From an uncultured Flavobacteriales bacterium (GTDB lineage: Bacteria; Bacteroidota; Bacteroidia; Flavobacteriales_D; Sanyastnellaceae), in contig CALKGQ010000011.1 in assembly GCA_938085425.1 (NCBI GenBank), forward strand, positions 186,001-250,000: a stretch of 64,000 nucleotides of DNA, written 5' to 3'. How positions within the stretch are numbered: position 1 is the first letter of the stretch; each line of letters starts with the position of its first letter. Made by a program: the position numbers and the translations under genes. Positions 9,413-17,797 of the stretch are shown piece by piece. The notes under the pieces are model-generated. The model saw only the letters and a list, made by a program, of their open reading frames with translations, did no database searches and was not told where the DNA came from.

Positions 9413-10813
9413 TCAGCGCACACGGATGGTCGTGGTCTCCCCCGAGCAAGGACAGCCGGGTTTGTTGGGGACCGTGAACGTTCCTCCAGCCTGTTTTCCG
9501 TAAGTGAAGATGTCGTCCACCGTGGGGAATTGCTTGGCCATGTTGTTCATTTTCTTGCCGGCGAGGTCGGCAAGCTCGGCGTCGAGTTGCTTGGCCTTCG
9601 CGTAGTAGTCGGAGGCCACCCAAAATACAGAGCGGCTGCCCAAGGCGCCGTCGTTGCATGATTGTGAGCTGCCTGCGATGGCATCCCCAATGAGCATGTA
9701 GGCGTCTCCGTTGTCGCTGTCGATGGCCAGCACCTTGCGGGCATAGCTTTTCGCCGTGCTGCTGCGTCCCATTGCACTTGCAATTTGCCCCGTTTTGAGC
9801 AGGTAGGTCAGCTCCTCGGTGCACCCTTCACAGCGCGAAACGGCATCTTCCATGTAGGCGAAACTCGAGTCGAGTTGACTGGCTTTGGCAAATCCAATGC
9901 CAATGGCGTAGGCGGCGGGAGCAGAAGGCTCCACGGCATAGACCGAGGTCGCCACCGGCAAGAACAGGTTGTTGTCGGTGCATTCTTTTTTGTTGAGCAA
10001 GCGGAGCACCTTCTGTTGAAGTTCCATGTTGGCAGAATCTGCAGCAATGGCAGAGGCCAAAACAGGCACCATGTCTTCGCAATCGGCAATGGCCACGAAA
10101 ACCGTTTCGATGTTCTTCTTCGCCTTTTCATAACGCTTCAAGTCCCGGTCCTTCCCAGCCTCAGTGGCACGTGCCATGCCAGCTTCGACGTGGTCCACCA
10201 AGCTCAGGTAGTCCGTGAGCATTTGGGCACGCATGTTCGCCTGTGCCAAGGTGTCACCCTTCATCGTCCGCTTCATCGTGTAGAAGCTCGCGGTGTAGTA
10301 TTGATAAAGCGTGGTCGCCGAGGCTTCGCCTTGGAGGCAATCCAAACTCTCCTTGAACATTTCGTAAGCCGCTTGGTGCTCTGTTTTGTTGTACTTGTAA
10401 AAGTCGGCGGCCTTCCTGCCCAAGATGACACAGCGGTTGTTGGGACTGCGTTTGGTGCTGGGGTACAATTCCATGCGCTTGTCGTGCAAGTACAGCAAGC
10501 TGTCCACCAACACAGCGTGGCGGGCATCTTCTGCTTCCACAGCCTTCAACTGCTTGGCCACGAAAGTGGTGCCGTCGGCGTACAGCCCCTCACTGGCCGT
10601 TTCAGGACAAACATCGCACGCCTTCCTCCACTGGATGTAGGCTTCGTCGTAGTTTTTTTGCTTCTTGTAGGACTTGTAGACACTCAGTGCTTCTTTGCAC
10701 TTGAGTTGCTGGTCTGGCGTGTCTCCATAGCGGCTGTCGTCTTGCGCCATGCCCGACAAAGGGGCCATCAACAAGAGCGAGCAAGCGGTCAAGGCTGTGG
10801 TTAGGGCTTTCAT
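9413..10813 (-). CDS. exported tetratricopeptide-type protein
   Basis: A 466-residue exported protein with a clean signal peptide from ATG 10811-10813 (MKALTTALTACSLLL), cleavage predicted at GMA|QDD. The body is mostly helical with TPR-like repeats. One around residues 40-60 has KKQKNYDEAYIQWRKACDVCP, and another near 350-400 has ARKVLAIDSDNGDAYMLIGDA. Cys pairs recur, for example CDVCP and CEGC. No enzymatic motif is visible. It sits directly upstream of lptC in the same block and may be a periplasmic scaffold, but that is inference from fold and location. Confidence 0.8.
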   Translation of the reverse strand: MKALTTALTACSLLLMAPLSGMAQDDSRYGDTPDQQLKCKEALSVYKSYKKQKNYDEAYIQWRKACDVCPETASEGLYADGTTFVAKQLKAVEAEDARHAVLVDSLLYLHDKRMELYPSTKRSPNNRCVILGRKAADFYKYNKTEHQAAYEMFKESLDCLQGEASATTLYQYYTASFYTMKRTMKGDTLAQANMRAQMLTDYLSLVDHVEAGMARATEAGKDRDLKRYEKAKKNIETVFVAIADCEDMVPVLASAIAADSANMELQQKVLRLLNKKECTDNNLFLPVATSVYAVEPSAPAAYAIGIGFAKASQLDSSFAYMEDAVSRCEGCTEELTYLLKTGQIASAMGRSSTAKSYARKVLAIDSDNGDAYMLIGDAIAGSSQSCNDGALGSRSVFWVASDYYAKAKQLDAELADLAGKKMNNMAKQFPTVDDIFTYGKQAGGTFTVPNKPGCPCSGETTTIRVR

Positions 10814-10846
10814 GGTGTAGGTTTTCTCAATTTCAAGGTTCAAGCA

Positions 10847-12283
10847 TCAGTCGTACAACCTTGGGGTCAGCCAAAGGTTTTTCACGAAGGGCGTCAAGGT
10901 GACCCCAATGTGGACGCGCATGTTGCTTTCTGTGTGGTACGATTCCAAGTCTGTGTAGCGACGGCCAAAATCCATGCCAAAGTGAAGCTGACTTGCGCTT
11001 CGGCTCCCTTTCAACGGAGCATTGAAGCCGCAACTGGCCCTCCACTCCTGCAATTGCACCGTTGCTGCATCTCCTGCTGAGGCAAGGTCCAATGGGAGCA
11101 TGGCATGGCTGAATCCTGCCCTGTAGGTGGTGCGTGTGATTCTGCCTGGTTTTCTGCCTGGGGTCCAAACCATGGCAATGGATCGCGACCAGGCATCGGC
11201 CCAGCTTCCGTCTCCATCCATGAGGTGCCCGAGGGAGGCATTGGCATTCGACCAGGACTGTGCATGCAAGTCCACAAAGACGCCAAACCTGTTGCCACGC
11301 GAGCCATCGTATTGCAGCCCTCCGCCAAGGGTCCACTTGGACGGCACGGTCCCTTGAAGTTCGGTTTGGATGAACTCAGTGGTGTCGATGCCGGTCACCA
11401 CGCCCGAAAGCAGAACGGTCGATTCGGTCCACTTGGTGAAGTCGGTGTTCAAAGCGCGCTCAGGGCTCCATGTGGCCCCCAAACGCATCACCCAACTGCC
11501 TCTGAATTGCTTCAAGTCGTCGTACCGCGCCCGCAAAACTTGAAACGCCTCTGCCCCGAGGATGAACCCTGTGGCGCGTTGACGGGATGAGACGACCGTT
11601 CGCGCATCCCTGAAAGTGGGGTCGAGGATGTCGATCCGTGAGGTCTGCAGCGCATCCCCAAACCAATGGTCCACTTGGGCCCCGAGGTCCAACCCACGCA
11701 CACTGATTTGCACGCTGTCTTTTTGGCCAGCAGCCACCCACGACTTTTCTCTCCATCCGTGTGACAAGCCCATGTAAGCTCGGGCCAATCCCCCTTCGCC
11801 CTCGAAGGCCGTCGATACTTCCCCCAAAGCGGTGTCCGTCAGGCTCCGCTGGACCAAATAGGCTTTCGAGGTCATGGGGGTCAAGCCGAGGCTGAAGGCA
11901 GATCGGGCACGGGGTCGCTTGACCACCAGCCCAAAGTTTCCTGGGCCTCCTGTCCATGCGTTGGACGTCGCTTCCCCTTCGGACAACTGCATGCCCTGGA
12001 CATGGATGGAACCTTGAAAGGTGGGATTGCCCAAAGCAGCGGCGGAAGCCGGTTGATCGGGGTTGATGAAAACGTTGTCGGGATTGACGGAGATCAAGCC
12101 CACCGTGCTGGCGAGTCCGGGACTGAGTTGGCCTTGTGAGGTCCCCAGTCCAAACCGCGCGAAGGGGCTGAAGTCTGTTTCTTGGGCCTTGGCGTCTGTG
12201 CTCATGCCCATGCCCAACCCGACCACGACGAGTCCTGCTAGGAGGCTGGAGGCCAAAGAAAAACCGCGTTTACCGATGATCAT
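10847..12283 (-). CDS. predicted outer-membrane beta-barrel protein
   Basis: A 478-residue exported protein with a signal peptide ending DAKA|QETD. The mature part has an alternating pattern with many Gly, Ser and aromatic residues, as in FadL/OmpP1-type or PorV-like barrels. An early stretch (SVNPDNVFINPDQPASAAAL) resembles the start of barrel proteins in this phylum. The C-terminus ends LTPRLYD, without the usual terminal Phe. It follows coaX with a 14-base overlap and precedes the TPR gene by 33 bases, so it is part of one transcription unit. The ligand is unknown. Confidence 0.72.
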   Translation of the reverse strand: MIIGKRGFSLASSLLAGLVVVGLGMGMSTDAKAQETDFSPFARFGLGTSQGQLSPGLASTVGLISVNPDNVFINPDQPASAAALGNPTFQGSIHVQGMQLSEGEATSNAWTGGPGNFGLVVKRPRARSAFSLGLTPMTSKAYLVQRSLTDTALGEVSTAFEGEGGLARAYMGLSHGWREKSWVAAGQKDSVQISVRGLDLGAQVDHWFGDALQTSRIDILDPTFRDARTVVSSRQRATGFILGAEAFQVLRARYDDLKQFRGSWVMRLGATWSPERALNTDFTKWTESTVLLSGVVTGIDTTEFIQTELQGTVPSKWTLGGGLQYDGSRGNRFGVFVDLHAQSWSNANASLGHLMDGDGSWADAWSRSIAMVWTPGRKPGRITRTTYRAGFSHAMLPLDLASAGDAATVQLQEWRASCGFNAPLKGSRSASQLHFGMDFGRRYTDLESYHTESNMRVHIGVTLTPFVKNLWLTPRLYD

Positions 12284-13043
12284 GGGCGTGTTGAAACAGA
12301 GCGTGAAACCCTTTCAGGGTCAAATGAGCGTCGGCGAATTTCGGGGAGATGGTGCGGAGTTCCAAGAACTTCGCGTCTCCTCCTGCAAGGACCAACCCCA
12401 GATTTGGCATCTCTTGGCGCAAAGCCCCCCATTTCCCTGTGATTTCTGCATCCATCCCCCCAAAAACACCTGCGAGCATGGCATGTTCTGTGGAGGTTCC
12501 CATGGCGGAGGCATGGCCCAGGGGTTGTCGATCGAGAGGCACTTGGATGGAGGGCAAGGCCTTGGCATGGTCGTGCATGGCGTTCAACCGAAGCTGAGCG
12601 CCGGGAGAGATGGTCCCGCCCAAGTGCCTTCCGCCTGAGACCAAGTCCATGGTCAAACAAGTGCCAGCGTCCACCACCAGCCAATCCCCAGTGGCTTCTG
12701 CGCCAGTCACCTTTCCTTGCAGAACAGCCCATGCATTGGCCGCCCGGTCCAGGCCCAAGGAAGTGGAAGGAACCGCAGCCGTGTCGAGGGGCAGTTCATC
12801 TCCAGGGCACAGGACTTTGGCATGCGGGGCGGCCTGCAACCAAGGATCGAGGTCGCCACTTCCCGTGATGCAAATGACATCTTCAGATTCGGTTTTTGCG
12901 GACCAGATGGCCATGGCTTGAGCAGGGTCCGTTGGGATGTCCATGGCTTCGACTGAGAACGGCTCTGCCGTGGACCCGTCATTGTCGCGAAAGGCAGCCC
13001 ACTTGGCGCGGGTGTTCCCGACTTCAAGGATCCAGATGTTCAT
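12270..13043 (-). CDS. coaX: type III pantothenate kinase
   Basis: Catalyses the first step of coenzyme A synthesis, ATP-dependent phosphorylation of pantothenate. The 257-residue protein has the ASKHA-fold motifs of CoaX: WILEVGNTRAKWA at the N-terminus (phosphate 1), GLDRAANAWA in the middle, DAGTCLTMDLV (phosphate 2), and GGTISPGAQLRLNAMH. The start ATG at 13041-13043 overlaps the gldD stop in an ATGA junction, so translation is probably coupled. A GTG two codons upstream is possible but unneeded. Confidence 0.93.
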   Translation of the reverse strand: MNIWILEVGNTRAKWAAFRDNDGSTAEPFSVEAMDIPTDPAQAMAIWSAKTESEDVICITGSGDLDPWLQAAPHAKVLCPGDELPLDTAAVPSTSLGLDRAANAWAVLQGKVTGAEATGDWLVVDAGTCLTMDLVSGGRHLGGTISPGAQLRLNAMHDHAKALPSIQVPLDRQPLGHASAMGTSTEHAMLAGVFGGMDAEITGKWGALRQEMPNLGLVLAGGDAKFLELRTISPKFADAHLTLKGFHALFQHAHDHR

Positions 13044-13654
13044 GACCACCTCAAGGTTTCCATCAGTTTCCGAACGTCGGCTTCCATGCGGTCCAAGACA
13101 GGAGCAGTGCTGTCGGGATTGGGGCGGTGGTTGAAGTAGAGGGACCCACGCATGAAATGCTGGGTGCTGTCGGTGATGTAGAACTGCAATGGGGTGGCCA
13201 CAGGGCCTTCCAGAAGAAAGATCATGCCGGATTTCCCGGGAAGTTCAAAGGACTGCCTGCGGATGCCGGTGGCCGCGGATTCGTGGCCAAACACCAGCGA
13301 CTGTGAGTCCTTCATCAATTGATGAAAATCTGTCCCCACTTCTCGTTCCGTGCAGTGGATCCTTGCTTGAAAACGAGGGAACGCCAAGTTGTACCAACAT
13401 CCTTCTTGTTGTGCAGTGGGGGTCCTCAATTCAACCTTGGCGTGACGCGGCAGCCGAAACGAGGTTCCGCATGATGACGTGTAGGCAGAGGTGGCCGTGT
13501 CGGGCAAAGTGAGACGCACCTGCCCAAGAGGTTTGGGCACCATGGCGTCTTCCGGTTGTACCCACCATCCCACTGCAGCGAGCAGCGCAACCATGCCCGC
13601 CATCCATGGCCAAAGTTTTCTGTTCACCGTTGAATTTGCAGGTTGGCCCATCAT
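13040..13654 (-). CDS. gldD: gliding motility protein GldD
   Basis: GldD is needed for gliding and type IX secretion in Flavobacterium and is normally a lipoprotein. This 204-residue copy matches the family pattern: MVPKPLGQVRLTLPD after the N-terminal hydrophobic segment, then CWYNLAFPRFQARIHCT, FGHESAATGI, and TDSTQHFMRGSLYFNHRPN with DSTAPVLDRMEADVRKLMET at the end. It lies immediately after gldE with a 4-base overlap, the usual pairing. Oddly, the N-terminal hydrophobic stretch (residues about 16-32) has no Cys in a lipobox position, so it may be anchored by an uncleaved helix. Confidence 0.92.
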   Translation of the reverse strand: MMGQPANSTVNRKLWPWMAGMVALLAAVGWWVQPEDAMVPKPLGQVRLTLPDTATSAYTSSCGTSFRLPRHAKVELRTPTAQQEGCWYNLAFPRFQARIHCTEREVGTDFHQLMKDSQSLVFGHESAATGIRRQSFELPGKSGMIFLLEGPVATPLQFYITDSTQHFMRGSLYFNHRPNPDSTAPVLDRMEADVRKLMETLRWS

Positions 13655-15000
13655 GTTTGGTCTAAGGTCGAGGGGCCTCCTTCCGATGCCTCAGTGGAGG
13701 GCAGCACCACCTTGATTCGATGAATCCTGCGCGCATCGCCAGCATCTACCTGCAGCGTCGTTCCTTGAAACGAGACCGACTCTCCACGTCGAAGCATGCG
13801 GCCGGATTGCTCCACCATGAATCCGCCCAAGGTGTCGCTTTCGCCTTTGGAGGCTTCCCAAACTTCCTCGTCGAGGCCCAAAATGCGGTAAGCATCGAGC
13901 AACGGCGTCTTCGCTTCCATCAAATACGTGCGCTCGTCCAAAATGGAATGCATCACATCCTCGTCGTCGAATTCGTCGGCGATTTCTCCTACAATTTCTT
14001 CCATCACATCCTCCAAGGTGACCAAACCACTGGTCCCTCCATACTCGTCCACCACGAGTGCCAGGTGCACCTTCCGTTCTTGGAATTCTCGGAGAAGGTC
14101 ATCGATTTTCTTGCTCTCGGGAATGTACATGGGGGGACGAATGACCGCCGTCCAATCCACGTCCTCGTGGTGCAGCAGGGGAAGCAAGTCCTTGACGTGA
14201 AGCACCCCAGCAATGTTGTCAATCGACCCGTCTTGGATGGGGATTCGGCTGAACCCAGAGGCGACAATGGTGGCGCGAACATGCTTCCAAGGGTCCTCTT
14301 TGGAAAAGGAGACCATGTCCGTGCGTGGGGTCATGACTTGCTTGGCGTCCTTGGACCCAAAGCTGACAATGCCCTCCAAAATCCGCTGCTCATCAGGCGT
14401 GCGGCCGGCGTTGTCAGTCAGCTCCAAGGCCTGCTCCAGGTCTTCAACGCTTACCTCGCGGTTGGGGCTGGCCAATTGCCGGTCCATCCATCGTCCCATG
14501 CCGACGAGAGGCTGCCAAACAGGCCGGAAAATCCGTTGCAAGAACTGCAAAGGCGCCGCGGTGAATTTGGCCAAACGAACGCCAAATTTCGTGGCGTAAA
14601 TCTTGGGGACCACTTCCCCAAACAGCACCAACAAAAAGGTGACGCCGACCACGTGAACCAGGGTGCCGAGCCAAGCCGGCATCGACTGGCTGGGCAACAA
14701 GGCTTCTGCCACCACAGTGGCCATCAAAACGATGGAGATGTTGACCAAATTGTTCACCACCAAAATGGTGGCGAGCAAATTTCGAGGCCCGTCGGTCGGG
14801 TTGGGTGAGCGCATCAGGCGCAGCACCTTTTGGGCCCCAGGCGAGTCTTCTTGCTCCAACTCGTGCAGTGCCTGAGGCGACAAGTTGAAAAAGGCGACCT
14901 CTGAACCTGAAACAAGGGCAGAAACCACAAGCAAAAGCCCCACGACCACAAGGGTAGGGGCATGGTCCATCCAAGGAATGCCGACGGAAGCCGTATTCAT
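13651..15000 (-). CDS. gldE: gliding motility-associated protein GldE (CNNM/CBS membrane protein)
   Basis: A 449-residue membrane protein of the HlyC/CorC family. The N-terminal DUF21 transmembrane domain carries SALVSGSEVAFFNLSP and VVNNLVNISIV. Two CBS domains follow, with VMTPRTDMVSFS and VVDEYGGTSGLVTLEDVMEE, then a C-terminal CorC_HlyC domain with GESDTLGGFMVE. In Flavobacterium GldE works with GldD and GldB. The direct gldE-gldD neighbourhood and the ssb and mutY genes upstream are the conserved context that separates GldE from the general CorC copy at 7187-8476. Confidence 0.92.
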   Translation of the reverse strand: MNTASVGIPWMDHAPTLVVVGLLLVVSALVSGSEVAFFNLSPQALHELEQEDSPGAQKVLRLMRSPNPTDGPRNLLATILVVNNLVNISIVLMATVVAEALLPSQSMPAWLGTLVHVVGVTFLLVLFGEVVPKIYATKFGVRLAKFTAAPLQFLQRIFRPVWQPLVGMGRWMDRQLASPNREVSVEDLEQALELTDNAGRTPDEQRILEGIVSFGSKDAKQVMTPRTDMVSFSKEDPWKHVRATIVASGFSRIPIQDGSIDNIAGVLHVKDLLPLLHHEDVDWTAVIRPPMYIPESKKIDDLLREFQERKVHLALVVDEYGGTSGLVTLEDVMEEIVGEIADEFDDEDVMHSILDERTYLMEAKTPLLDAYRILGLDEEVWEASKGESDTLGGFMVEQSGRMLRRGESVSFQGTTLQVDAGDARRIHRIKVVLPSTEASEGGPSTLDQT

Positions 15001-15015
15001 TCAGGCAAGGTCCAT

Positions 15016-15531
15016 TCAGAAGGGCAAGTCGTCCGCCTGACCGGCTGTGGCTTGGGCAGCTTGGACAGGTGCCACGGCTGCGGCTGGCGTTGCGGCAGGA
15101 GTTGCGGCCGGGGCTGAAGCCGCAGCAACAGGCGCTGCCGTTGCGGCAGCGGTTTGCTTCGGCGCAGCCGCTTGGGGCTGGGCGTTGTCTCTTCCAGGTG
15201 CTGGGCCCAACAACTGCATGACGTCTGCAACCACCTCAGTAGTGTAGCGATTTGCACCCTGTTGGTCCTGCCACTGTCGGGTCTTCAATTTGCCTTCGAT
15301 GTAGACCTGCGAGCCCGTCTTGAGGTACTTGCCTGCCGTTTCTGCCAGCCCACGCCAAAGCACAACATTGTGCCATTCGGTGGTGGTGACCCGTTCTCCG
15401 GAAGCCCGGTCGGTGTAGGATTCAGAGGTGGCCATGCGCAAGGAGCACACGGCAATGCCGTTGGGGGTGTAGCGCAATTCAGGCTGTTGGCCGAGGTTGC
15501 CTACGAGGATGACTTTGTTGATGCCTGCCAT
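15016..15531 (-). CDS. ssb: single-stranded DNA-binding protein
   Basis: Binds single-stranded DNA in replication and repair. The 171-residue protein has an N-terminal OB fold ([20 protein letters not shown], then [14 protein letters not shown] and [15 protein letters not shown]), a long linker very rich in Ala, Pro and Gln (about residues 118-160), and the acidic tail DDLPF that docks partner proteins. The start is ATG 15529-15531. The nine residues upstream in the open frame overlap mutY. It lies 24 bases after mutY and 15 before gldE. Confidence 0.96.
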   Translation of the reverse strand: MAGINKVILVGNLGQQPELRYTPNGIAVCSLRMATSESYTDRASGERVTTTEWHNVVLWRGLAETAGKYLKTGSQVYIEGKLKTRQWQDQQGANRYTTEVVADVMQLLGPAPGRDNAQPQAAAPKQTAAATAAPVAAASAPAATPAATPAAAVAPVQAAQATAGQADDLPF

Positions 15532-15554
15532 GCTTCGAAGGTACTGCTTCTCCC

Positions 15555-16622
15555 TCACTCTCTCCTTTGAAGAACAGACAGGAGTTCGTCAAACACCTTT
15601 GTCATCAACCTCGGTCTGGCCTTTTGGCCCAAAACCTCCCAACTCATCGCCGTTCCTCCAACCGATTCTGCAAAGGATTCCAAGGCCTGGATGGTGGGTG
15701 CGCGATGTCCGGTGAATTGCGCCTCGATCCTTTTGTGGGTGAGCAAATGGGTAACAGGTTCGTGCAGTTCGCCAAGCGCAGACATGGCGTCAGGCGGCGA
15801 TTCGGGAAACACCCACATGGTGGGCCATATCCCCGTGGAGGGCCGCTGCAGGGCCACCACCTGATCGCCGCAGGTGACGATGTGCCAATGCAAGTGCCAC
15901 AGGGTGGCTTTCTTTTTTTTCTTTTTGACGGGCAAGCGTTCCAAGGCCTCCGGTTGGTGGGCGGAGGAGCAGTCCGAGGCGAGTGGGCATGCTTGGCAGT
16001 TGGGGGAGCGGGGACTGCACAACAGGGCCCCGAGTTCCATCACAGCTTGGTTGTGGTCGCCGGGATGTTCTGGGTCGAGCAACGCATCTGCGAGGCGCTG
16101 GATTTCTTTTGCGCCTTCAGGTGCGTCGACGGGTTCCGACATCCCCGCCCACCTGGACAGCACGCGCTGCACGTTGCCGTCGACCGCGGCCACGGGAACA
16201 TTGAGCCCAATGGAGGCGATGGCGGCGGAGGTGTAAGGACCTACGCCGGGCAATGCAAGCCAGCCTGAATGGGTGTCGGGGAAATCTCCTGCCTCGTCAA
16301 TGGCCTTCGCAGCTTGGTGCAACAGCCGAGCCCGGCGGTAATACCCCAATCCCTCCCAAGCCTTCATGACATCGTCTTCGGACGCGGCCGCCAAATCGCC
16401 CACAGTGGGAAACAAGTCCATGAAAAGGTGCCACTTGGGGATGCCTGTCTGCACCCTAGTTTGTTGGAGCATGATTTCACTGAGCCACGTTCCATACAAG
16501 GACGGAGAAGTTCTCCACGGCAACGTTCTGGCGGCCTTGGAATACCAACGTCGAAGGGCCAAGCGTGCACTTGAAGCCCTCCGATGGAGGGACACATTTT
16601 GCAGAAAACCCTGGTCATCCAT
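15555..16622 (-). CDS. mutY: A/G-specific adenine DNA glycosylase
   Basis: Removes adenine mispaired with 8-oxoguanine. The HhH-GPD domain has [44 protein letters not shown] and the catalytic [11 protein letters not shown]. An iron-sulfur loop follows with spacing C-x6-C-x2-C-x5-C ([17 protein letters not shown]). The C-terminal domain is NUDIX-like, with [12 protein letters not shown] start at ATG 16620-16622. A further ATG at 16653-16655 would add 11 residues, and the sequence does not decide between them. It heads the minus-strand block and is divergent from the HU gene. Confidence 0.94.
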   Translation of the reverse strand: MDDQGFLQNVSLHRRASSARLALRRWYSKAARTLPWRTSPSLYGTWLSEIMLQQTRVQTGIPKWHLFMDLFPTVGDLAAASEDDVMKAWEGLGYYRRARLLHQAAKAIDEAGDFPDTHSGWLALPGVGPYTSAAIASIGLNVPVAAVDGNVQRVLSRWAGMSEPVDAPEGAKEIQRLADALLDPEHPGDHNQAVMELGALLCSPRSPNCQACPLASDCSSAHQPEALERLPVKKKKKKATLWHLHWHIVTCGDQVVALQRPSTGIWPTMWVFPESPPDAMSALGELHEPVTHLLTHKRIEAQFTGHRAPTIQALESFAESVGGTAMSWEVLGQKARPRLMTKVFDELLSVLQRRE

Positions 16623-16732
16623 TTCGTTTTCAAAGGTATGGGTGTATTTTCGCACCCCCGAAAACGCGCACTCAAACGCTCGGATTCAGGGATTGAAACC
16701 TTGACAAACAACCTTCAGACCCCTCGCAAATC

Positions 16733-17023
16733 ATGACTAAGGCGGACATCGTAAGCCAAATTTCGGAGCAAACCGGAATGGAAAAAGGAGACGTTCAAGT
16801 GACGGTGGAAGCGTTCATGCGCGCCGTTCGTAGCAACTTGGAAAGTGGTGAAAACGTTTATTTGCGTGGGTTTGGAAGCTTCGTGGTGAAAACCAGAGCG
16901 GCCAAAACAGGACGGAACATTTTGGCGAAAAAGTCCATCCAGATTCCGGCACACAACATTCCTTCGTTCAAACCGAGCAAGGACTTTGTGGAGAATGTCA
17001 AACTCAACGTGAAGGTCAAGTAA
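16733..17023 (+). CDS. HU/IHF-family DNA-binding protein
   Basis: A 96-residue nucleoid protein. The dimerisation helices (MTKADIVSQISEQTG, VEAFMRAVRSNLES) lead into the beta arm motif VYLRGFGSFVVKTRAAKTGRN and the IPAHNIPSFKPSKDF segment. Full family length. It starts a plus-strand run with the TPR gene 6 bases downstream, then a tiny basic gene and rng, and is divergent from mutY. Whether it is an HU or IHF paralogue cannot be settled here. Confidence 0.95.
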   Translation: MTKADIVSQISEQTGMEKGDVQVTVEAFMRAVRSNLESGENVYLRGFGSFVVKTRAAKTGRNILAKKSIQIPAHNIPSFKPSKDFVENVKLNVKVK

Positions 17024-17029
17024 GCATTC

Positions 17030-17641
17030 ATGAAGGTCTCTCGCTCCACATGGGTTTTGGCGGCCGGCGCTTCGGTGTTGGTGGCAGGCATCCTTCTGAT
17101 GCCTCGCACCCCTGCCTCTGCGGAGCAAGTCCATGACCATGACCATGTGGCCCTCGAAGACATTGGCACCGACCCCGTCGACCTCGCTGTGGCCAAGGTC
17201 AATGGGGAAAACCCGATGACAGGCATTCTTGAGTTGCGGGAAATGGCCGACGCCACCCCGCCCAACATGGATGCGGTGCTTTGGTTGGGGCGTTTTTCCG
17301 TGCAGAGCGGTCAGCTCGAAAAGGCGCGTGAGCGTTTTGAGCAGGTCATTGCCGCGGCCCCCGATCGGGTGGAAGCCTACTGGGAGCGGGCCATGTTGGA
17401 CATGGAGGAAGGCTTCTTGGAAGATGCCGTGCAAGGGTTTGACCTTTGCATCTCTGCAGACGAATTGTATGTGAATGGACGATTTTTCAAGGCCCGATGT
17501 CTCGAGGCCATGGACCAAGGTGCACTCGCATTGACTGAATACAAATCCTACCTTCCCGTGGCGCCGGACACTGCCGTGGCCCGCAGCGTGGAAGGCATTA
17601 TCGAACGGCTTGAATCTGAGCTTTCAGGTTCCGGCAATTAA
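17030..17641 (+). CDS. TPR-repeat protein with N-terminal anchor
   Basis: A 203-residue protein with an N-terminal hydrophobic segment (STWVLAAGASVLVAGILLM, about 6-24), either a signal peptide cleaved near SA|EQVHD or an anchor. A His/Asp-rich patch (HDHDH) follows. Two to three TPR-like helix pairs come next, with LWLGRFSVQSGQLEKARERF and AYWERAMLDMEEGFLEDAVQ as the clearest. The gene lies between HU and the small basic protein before rng. No catalytic motif is visible, so it is probably a periplasm-facing scaffold. Confidence 0.82.
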   Translation: MKVSRSTWVLAAGASVLVAGILLMPRTPASAEQVHDHDHVALEDIGTDPVDLAVAKVNGENPMTGILELREMADATPPNMDAVLWLGRFSVQSGQLEKARERFEQVIAAAPDRVEAYWERAMLDMEEGFLEDAVQGFDLCISADELYVNGRFFKARCLEAMDQGALALTEYKSYLPVAPDTAVARSVEGIIERLESELSGSGN

Positions 17642-17652
17642 ACCACCATATC

Positions 17653-17742
17653 ATGCCAAGCGGAAAAAAACGCAAGCGTCACAAGATGGCGACGCACAAG
17701 CGGAAGAAGCGTCTTCGCAAAAACCGTCACAAGAAGAAGTAA
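17653..17742 (+). CDS. 29-residue, extremely basic conserved small protein
   Basis: An ATG-to-TAA frame of 29 residues beginning MPSGKKRKRHKMATHKRKK and ending NRHKKK. About two thirds of the residues are Lys, Arg or His and there is no acidic residue. From memory, a nearly identical tiny protein is common in Bacteroidetes next to an RNase E/G gene, which argues for a real gene rather than chance. The composition suggests it binds RNA, most plausibly as a small ribosome-associated protein, but that is inference. It starts 11 bases after the TPR stop. Confidence 0.78.
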   Translation: MPSGKKRKRHKMATHKRKKRLRKNRHKKK

Positions 17743-17797
17743 TGAGCGTGGTGCGTGGCTGGCCTTGTGCCAGACCCGTGCTGCGTGACTTCATGTG

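Noticed and set aside
15000-15250. Ala-rich low-complexity stretch in ssb as a possible tandem repeat
   Set aside because: It is the normal disordered linker of SSB before the acidic tail.
16715-17518. 267-codon minus-strand open frame opposite HU and the TPR gene
   Set aside because: Sequence is an antisense shadow of two well-supported genes and lacks family features.
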